Positions 59,321-64,000 of a DNA stretch of 64,000 bases are shown here, piece by piece. The position numbers and the translations under genes were made by a program. Numbering within the stretch: the first letter of the stretch is position 1; each line of letters opens with the position of its first letter. The notes under the pieces are model-generated. The model was not told the DNA's origin. It searched no databases and was given only the letters and a program-made list of their open reading frames with translations. The stretch is taken from NCBI RefSeq assembly GCF_036199905.1, contig NZ_CP108109.1:7072501-7136500 (forward strand). Reading direction: 5' to 3'. This DNA is from Streptomyces sp. NBC_00223. GTDB taxonomy: Bacteria; Actinomycetota; Actinomycetes; Streptomycetales; Streptomycetaceae.

Positions 59321-60970
59321 TCACGCGTCGTACGCGTCCGCCTTCTTCGGCTCCACCGCCTGCACCATCCCGCTGAGCGCCATCGAGCGGCTGCTGAAGT
59401 GCGACGTGTCGACGCCGTTCTCCTGCATGACCTGGATCGCGGCCGCGTGCACCGCCCGCAGCACCGGGGTGGCGGCCCGCAGGGCGTCGTCGGCCATGAA
59501 GCGGTGCTTCCACGGCTTTCCGGCCCAGGTGTGCCGCAGCCCGAACGGCTCGGGCAGCTTCAGGGTGCCGCCGAGGTGGTCCAGGATCGGCGGGAACCAG
59601 GTGAGCGGCGCCCGCGCGGCCAGCCGTACGACCTCGGTCGCGTCCATGAGCGGCAGCGAGACGGTCTTGGTCTCCCAGAACTTCACCGGCTTGCTGATGG
59701 TCTTGGACCGGGGCGAGGGGCCGGAGTTGAAGAGCCCGTCCACCGGGCCGAGGGCGTGGCCGGTGACCTCCACCCGCAGGGTGTGGGCCAGTACGGTCAC
59801 CGTGACCATGAGGGTGATCACGAGATTGCCGTCCCACAGCACGAACTGGATGCCCAGGTAGTGCCGGTTGCCCTTGCCGAACTGCTGGGTGTTGCAGATC
59901 CGCTGGATCTCGAAGTCCTTGACGCTGAACGCCTCGACCTCGGGGCCGCCGGGCCGCGAGATGGACCCGGCGCCCTCACCGGTGGGGACGACGACCCAGT
60001 GCCGTATCGACGCCTTGGGGAAGCCGCCGGTGTGCAGCGGGCCGCGCTCCAGCATCCGCAGCTTGTCGTGGATGGCGCGGATGACGTCCCAGCTGCGGAA
60101 GGGGTGGATCTCGGCCAGACCCTCACGCGGTACGAGCTCCTCGGCCATCTGCCAGCTGCCCCAGCGGCTGCCCATGCCGAGTATGCCCTTGGGGCCGGCG
60201 TAGAAGACGACGTTGCTGCTCTGCTCGGCGGAGAGCTTGGCCAGGCTCTGGCGGAGGCTTTCCGCGCGCAGCTGGTTGGGGTTGCGGGGGACCGCCTCGG
60301 GGATCTTCGCGGCCACACCCGAGCCGGACACCAGGCCGCCCCAGCGGTCGCGCAGATCCTTGGCGGTGGCCTCGCAGATCCGCTTGGCCCAGTACCAGCC
60401 GATGACGGGGGCGATCATCAGCAGCCGGAAGTACAGGCTCCAGAAGCCGCTGAACGGCGGCCGGACGGCCAGCAGTACGGTGAAGGCGACGGCGACGGCC
60501 AGCACGACACCGCCCAGCGCCCCGGCCTTCTTGCCGCTCTCGTGCAGCGCGGCGAGCGACTTGCGGAGCTGGAAGGCGCCGAGCCACAGCAGCACGCCGG
60601 GCAGGAAGAGCAGGCCGAACACGCCCATGAGGATGGTCAGTCGGCGGTCGCGCTCCTGCCGGATGCGGTTGGCGGCCAGGCAGTGCTCGACGACGGTCTG
60701 CGGCTCGACGCCGAAGGACTGGACGAGTTCGCCGCGCGAGGCGCCGAGCATCCGGGTCTGTACGGCGCGGGCCCATGCCTCGCCCAGGTTGGGCTGGAAG
60801 AGCGAGAGCCGGGGTGCGGACACCTTCGCGTCGGGGTTGATGTCGACCAGCGCCGTGACGGGGGAGTCCCGGTACGCGGCCGAGGCGAGCGCCTGAGTGG
60901 CGGCCGTCTCGCCGTCGGTGCCCGTCAGGGGGATCTGTGCCCCCGGGCTGAAGTCGAACCCGTCCGTCAC
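59321..60970 (-). CDS. Conserved membrane protein of unknown function
   Basis: 549 residues from ATG 60970. About 115 soluble N-terminal residues precede two to three hydrophobic segments (near 115-135 LTILMGVFGLLFLPGVLLWL, 152-170 and 175-195). A long soluble C-terminal part follows, with a further hydrophobic stretch near 380-400 (LVITLMVTVTVLAHTLRV). No enzymatic motif is recognised. It lies convergent to the HIT gene and next to the PIM operon, a position conserved in streptomycetes as far as I recall. Confidence 0.82.
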   Translation of the reverse strand: MTDGFDFSPGAQIPLTGTDGETAATQALASAAYRDSPVTALVDINPDAKVSAPRLSLFQPNLGEAWARAVQTRMLGASRGELVQSFGVEPQTVVEHCLAANRIRQERDRRLTILMGVFGLLFLPGVLLWLGAFQLRKSLAALHESGKKAGALGGVVLAVAVAFTVLLAVRPPFSGFWSLYFRLLMIAPVIGWYWAKRICEATAKDLRDRWGGLVSGSGVAAKIPEAVPRNPNQLRAESLRQSLAKLSAEQSSNVVFYAGPKGILGMGSRWGSWQMAEELVPREGLAEIHPFRSWDVIRAIHDKLRMLERGPLHTGGFPKASIRHWVVVPTGEGAGSISRPGGPEVEAFSVKDFEIQRICNTQQFGKGNRHYLGIQFVLWDGNLVITLMVTVTVLAHTLRVEVTGHALGPVDGLFNSGPSPRSKTISKPVKFWETKTVSLPLMDATEVVRLAARAPLTWFPPILDHLGGTLKLPEPFGLRHTWAGKPWKHRFMADDALRAATPVLRAVHAAAIQVMQENGVDTSHFSSRSMALSGMVQAVEPKKADAYDA

Positions 60971-61549
60971 CGCAGCCCCCAGTCGACCGTTGCGCCCGCC
61001 GATACTTCGGCTCCGACCGGCCCATTCCCCGTCCAGGGCCGGGTCACACGTTCGGAGCAGTTCCCACAGTAGCGGCGAGGCGGCCCCCGGCGTGGCCGTG
61101 AGCCGCCTATTGGCCTTGTACGAACGGCTGGTTGACGCTTACCGGCCACGCGCCGCCCCGCCGGCCCCCAGGTCCGGCCGCCCCGCCGGGCCGCGCACCC
61201 GCGGCGGCTGCGCCAGACGGGCCGCTGGGGCCCGGCACCCGGGGGCGGGGCTCCCGACGGTTCGGTGGCGCGGTGGCCGCTCGCCGGCCCCGATCCTCCG
61301 GGCCCCGGACCCTCGGGGGAGTTGCCCCCGGCGGTTGGACGGCGCAGCGGGACGCCCGTACCTGCGGCCCGGCGGGCCCGCCCACGGCACCTGGGAGGCG
61401 TCCATACGTCGCGCCCCGGGCGCCGGGTCCGGCCGCCGCGCGGTGCCACACGCGTCCGGGTCCCGCGGGCTGGCTACGATGGGCCATCCGGTGGCCGGTC
61501 CGGCCGCTGTCGTCCGTAGTTTCCGAATCACCGACCTGTCGGGAAGGCC
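60971..61549. other. Divergent region upstream of pgsA
   Basis: 579 bp. It must hold the promoters of the membrane-protein gene and of the PIM operon. Very GC-rich from 61140 to 61450, with repetitive Pro/Arg-type open frames in all directions but no ribosome sites or domains. No clear promoter pair found. Confidence 0.5.
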
Positions 61550-62224
61550 ATGCTGAACAAGTACGCGCGTGCGTTCTTCACGCGTGTTCTCACGCCGTTC
61601 GCCACTTTTCTCCTGCGCAAGGGGGTCAGCCCCGACACGGTGACCCTGATCGGCACCGGGGGTGTCGTGGCCGGGGCTCTGGTCTTCTATCCCAGAGGAG
61701 AGTTCTTCTGGGGCACCGTGACCATCACGCTGTTCGTCTTCTCCGACCTGGTCGACGGCAACATGGCCCGGCAGGCGGGGGTCTCCAGCCGCTGGGGCGC
61801 CTTCCTGGACTCCACCCTCGACCGCGTCGCCGACGCGGGCATCTTCGGCGGCCTGGCCATGTGGTACGCGGGCAGCGGCGGCAATCTCGCGCTGTGCGCG
61901 GTGTCGATCTTCTGCCTGGCCAGCGGCCAGGTGGTCTCCTACACCAAGGCCCGCGGCGAGGCGATCGGACTGCCGGTCAATGTCAACGGGCTGGTCGAGC
62001 GCGCCGAGCGGCTGGTGATCACGCTGGTGCTGTGCGGCTTCTCCGGTCTGCACAAGTTCGGCGTGCCCGCCATCCAGTGGCTGCTGCCGATCGCGCTGTG
62101 GGTGGTGGCGGCGGGCAGCCTGGTCACCCTGATCCAGCGGGTGGTGACGGTACGGCGCGAGTCCGCCGAGGCCGACGCGGCCGCCGCGTCGCACGCCGTC
62201 GCCGACCACGGGAGCGGCGCGTGA
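61550..62224 (+). CDS. pgsA: Phosphatidylinositol phosphate synthase (CDP-alcohol phosphatidyltransferase)
   Basis: 224 residues from ATG 61550 (GGAAGG upstream). The CDP-alcohol phosphotransferase signature D-x2-DG-x2-AR-x8-G-x3-D-x3-D is complete: DLVDGNMARQ followed by GAFLDSTLD (about 62-85). Six membrane helices are expected. It transfers CDP-diacylglycerol to inositol 3-phosphate, giving PI phosphate. Its GTGA overlap with an acyltransferase and then a mannosyltransferase marks this as the actinobacterial PIM operon, not the phosphatidylglycerol-phosphate enzyme. Confidence 0.93.
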   Translation: MLNKYARAFFTRVLTPFATFLLRKGVSPDTVTLIGTGGVVAGALVFYPRGEFFWGTVTITLFVFSDLVDGNMARQAGVSSRWGAFLDSTLDRVADAGIFGGLAMWYAGSGGNLALCAVSIFCLASGQVVSYTKARGEAIGLPVNVNGLVERAERLVITLVLCGFSGLHKFGVPAIQWLLPIALWVVAAGSLVTLIQRVVTVRRESAEADAAAASHAVADHGSGA

Positions 62225-63156
62225 AGGAGCGCCTCACCGACAGCCTGTACGGGCTGGGCTGGAGCGCGGTCAAAACGCTGCCGGAACCGGCCGCCCGGGC
62301 CCTCGGCCGGACCATCGCCGACCTGGCGTGGCGGCAGCGCGGCAAGGGAGTCCGCCGCCTGGAGGCGAATCTGGCCCGGGTCCTGCCCGGCGCCGACGAG
62401 CACCGGCTGCGCGAGCTGTCCAGGGCGGGCATGCGCTCGTATCTGCGGTACTGGATGGAGTCCTTCCGGCTGCCGGCCTGGAGCAAGGACCGCATCCGCG
62501 ACGGCTTCGACCCCGAGGACGTGCACCACCTGATCGACGGGCTCGCCTCGGGCCGCGGGGTCGTGCTGGCCCTGCCGCACATGGGCAACTACGACCTGGC
62601 CGGGGCCTGGGTCACCACCAAGCTGGAGACACCCTTCACCACGGTCGCCGAGCGGCTCAAGCCCGAGACGCTCTACGACCGGTTCGTCGCCTACCGCGAG
62701 GGCCTGGGCATGGAGGTGCTGCCGCACACCGGCGGCGCCGCCTTCGGCACCCTGGCCAGGAGACTGCGGGCCGGCGGCCTGGTCTGCCTGGTCGCCGACC
62801 GCGACCTGTCCACCAATGGCGTCGAGGTCGAGTTCTTCGGCGAGCCCACCCGGTTGCCCGCCGGACCCGCGATGCTCGCCCAGCAGACCGGCGCGCTGCT
62901 GCTGCCGGTCACCCTCTGGTACGACGACTCGCCCGTCATGCGCGGCCGGGTCCACCCCCCGATCGAGGTCCCCGAGGGCCGCGACCGCGCCTACCGCACG
63001 AGCGTGATGACGCAGCGGCTCGCCGACGCGTACGCCTCCGGTATCGCCGAGCACCCGCAGGACTGGCACATGCTGCAACGGCTGTGGCTGGCCGACCTCG
63101 ACCCCCGGCCAGGCGCCGCGGGCCCGGCCGAAGGCTCCGGAACGGAGAAAGCGTGA
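62221..63156 (+). CDS. patA: Phosphatidylinositol mannoside acyltransferase
   Basis: 311 residues from GTG 62221, overlapping pgsA. Lysophospholipid-acyltransferase type (LpxL/HtrB-like): the motif PHMGNYDLAGAW holds the H-x4-D pair, VCLVADRDLSTNGVEVEFFG and TRLPAGPAMLAQQTGALLLP follow. It adds a fatty acyl group to the 6-position of the mannose of PIM1/PIM2. The C-terminal Ala/Gly/Glu-rich tail is outside the conserved fold. Confidence 0.92.
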   Translation: MKERLTDSLYGLGWSAVKTLPEPAARALGRTIADLAWRQRGKGVRRLEANLARVLPGADEHRLRELSRAGMRSYLRYWMESFRLPAWSKDRIRDGFDPEDVHHLIDGLASGRGVVLALPHMGNYDLAGAWVTTKLETPFTTVAERLKPETLYDRFVAYREGLGMEVLPHTGGAAFGTLARRLRAGGLVCLVADRDLSTNGVEVEFFGEPTRLPAGPAMLAQQTGALLLPVTLWYDDSPVMRGRVHPPIEVPEGRDRAYRTSVMTQRLADAYASGIAEHPQDWHMLQRLWLADLDPRPGAAGPAEGSGTEKA

Positions 63157-64000
63157 GGATCGGGATCGTCTGCCCGTACTCCTGGGACGTCCCCGGCGGC
63201 GTCCAGTTCCACATCCGCGACCTCGCCGAGCATCTGATCGCACTGGGCCACGAGGTCTCCGTGCTCGCCCCGGCCGACGACGAGACACCGCTTCCGCCCT
63301 ACGTCGTCTCCGCCGGGCGCGCGGTGCCCGTGCCGTACAACGGCTCGGTGGCGCGGCTGAACTTCGGCTTCCTGTCCGCCGCCCGGGTACGGCGCTGGCT
63401 GCACGACGGCTCCTTCAACGTCGTGCACATCCACGAGCCCGCCTCGCCCTCCCTCGGCCTGCTCGCCTGCTGGGCGGCCCAGGGGCCGATCGTGGCCACC
63501 TTCCACACCTCCAACCCGCGCTCGCGGGCGATGATCGCCGCCTACCCGATCCTCCAGCCCGCGCTGGAGAAGATCCGGGCCCGGATCGCGGTCAGCGAGT
63601 ACGCCCGCCGCACCCTGGTCGAGCACCTGGGCGGCGACGCGGTGGTGATCCCCAACGGGGTCGACGTCGACTTCTTCGCCCGCGCCGAGCCGCGCCCGCA
63701 GTGGCAGGGCGGCACGATCGGCTTCATAGGACGCATCGACGAGCCCCGCAAGGGCCTGCCGGTGCTGATGCGGGCCCTGCCGAGGATCCTCGCCGAGCGG
63801 CCCGGTACCCGGCTGCTGGTCGCCGGGCGCGGCGACGAGCAGGAGGCCGTCGCCTCGCTGCCCGAGGAGATGCGCGACCGGGTGGAATTCCTCGGCATGG
63901 TCAGCGACGAGGACAAGGCACGGCTGCTGCGCAGCGTCGACCTCTATGTGGCGCCCAACCTGGGCGGCGAGAGCTTCGGGATCATCCTGGTGGAGGCCAT
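63153..64000 (+). CDS. pimA: Phosphatidylinositol alpha-mannosyltransferase (partial, C-terminus outside window)
   Basis: 282 complete codons from GTG 63153, overlapping patA (GTGA), before the window ends. GT4 glycosyltransferase with N-terminal RIGIVCPYSWDVPGGVQFHI (conserved glycine loop), VVHIHEPASPSLGLL, and ARIAVSEYARRTLVEHLGGD with VIPNGVD. In the second Rossmann half are GFIGRIDEPRKGLPVLMRAL and, at the right edge, GESFGIILVEA with the E-x7-E type nucleotide-sugar motif. It transfers the first mannose from GDP-mannose to PI. Confidence 0.94.
   Translation, partial: MRIGIVCPYSWDVPGGVQFHIRDLAEHLIALGHEVSVLAPADDETPLPPYVVSAGRAVPVPYNGSVARLNFGFLSAARVRRWLHDGSFNVVHIHEPASPSLGLLACWAAQGPIVATFHTSNPRSRAMIAAYPILQPALEKIRARIAVSEYARRTLVEHLGGDAVVIPNGVDVDFFARAEPRPQWQGGTIGFIGRIDEPRKGLPVLMRALPRILAERPGTRLLVAGRGDEQEAVASLPEEMRDRVEFLGMVSDEDKARLLRSVDLYVAPNLGGESFGIILVEA

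Overview
The window is a GC-rich actinobacterial chromosome segment, almost certainly from a Streptomyces. The clearest marker is a complete 137-residue SsgB sporulation protein at 42.1-42.5 kb. Supporting signs are a Tat-type exported glycosidase, a CebR-type operator, DUF397/DUF5753 gene pairs, a PIM lipid operon next to thrS, many GTG starts and GTGA/ATGA stop-start overlaps. Nearly all of it reads as core chromosome; one stretch at 42.8-52.2 kb is a rearranged accessory island.

Layout. 0-5 kb: a secreted GH74 xyloglucanase (running off the left edge) under a perfect CebR-like operator, an exported family-10-like glycosidase, an RsmC/RlmG-type RNA methyltransferase and a small CarD-like protein. 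5.2-13.2 kb: the full arginine pathway argC-J-B-D-R, then argG-H, each block with its own promoter. 13.3-22.4 kb: PlsC-type acyltransferase, GNAT enzymes, two small membrane proteins, a metNIQ methionine ABC transporter preceded by a Cys-rich micro-ORF, a SAM methyltransferase and cobL. 22.7-29.7 kb: a giant BluB-CobT fusion, four-plus copies of a non-coding tandem repeat, a RelE/Phd toxin-antitoxin pair, a CysG-like siroheme/cobalamin enzyme and a SpoU methyltransferase. 29.7-34.2 kb: decayed LuxR and ABC-ATPase remnants, two acyl-CoA dehydrogenases behind a TetR-type palindrome, and a membrane Ser/Thr kinase. 34.4-42.5 kb: small proteins, five tRNA genes (3 Val-GAC, Cys, Gly), pabB-pabC, a GNAT, a DsbA-like protein, a CGNR regulator and ssgB.

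Island (42.8-52.2 kb). It lies between two identical tRNA-Val(CAC) genes. It holds two head-to-head modules, each pairing a paralogous Cys-rich protein with an XRE regulator. It also holds a duplicated block (XRE tail, DUF397, SRPBCC). In one copy of that block an ISAs1-family element sits inside a terminator hairpin with a clean 9-bp target duplication; the other copy is truncated and joined to a regulator fragment. Hydrolase and HAD genes lie between.

Right part (52.4-64 kb): a CPT-like kinase, a YdcF-like protein, an orphan antitoxin, a DUF3291-like protein, a heptanucleotide repeat, a GNAT, then the conserved block thrS, HIT protein, membrane protein, and the PIM lipid operon pgsA-patA-pimA (pimA cut by the right edge).

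How the genes work together: the arg genes form a complete glutamate-to-arginine route with its repressor. CobA, CobL and BluB-CobT supply separate steps of cobalamin synthesis. pgsA-patA-pimA make phosphatidylinositol phosphate and the first mannosides. No large specialised-metabolite cluster, prophage or CRISPR array is visible.
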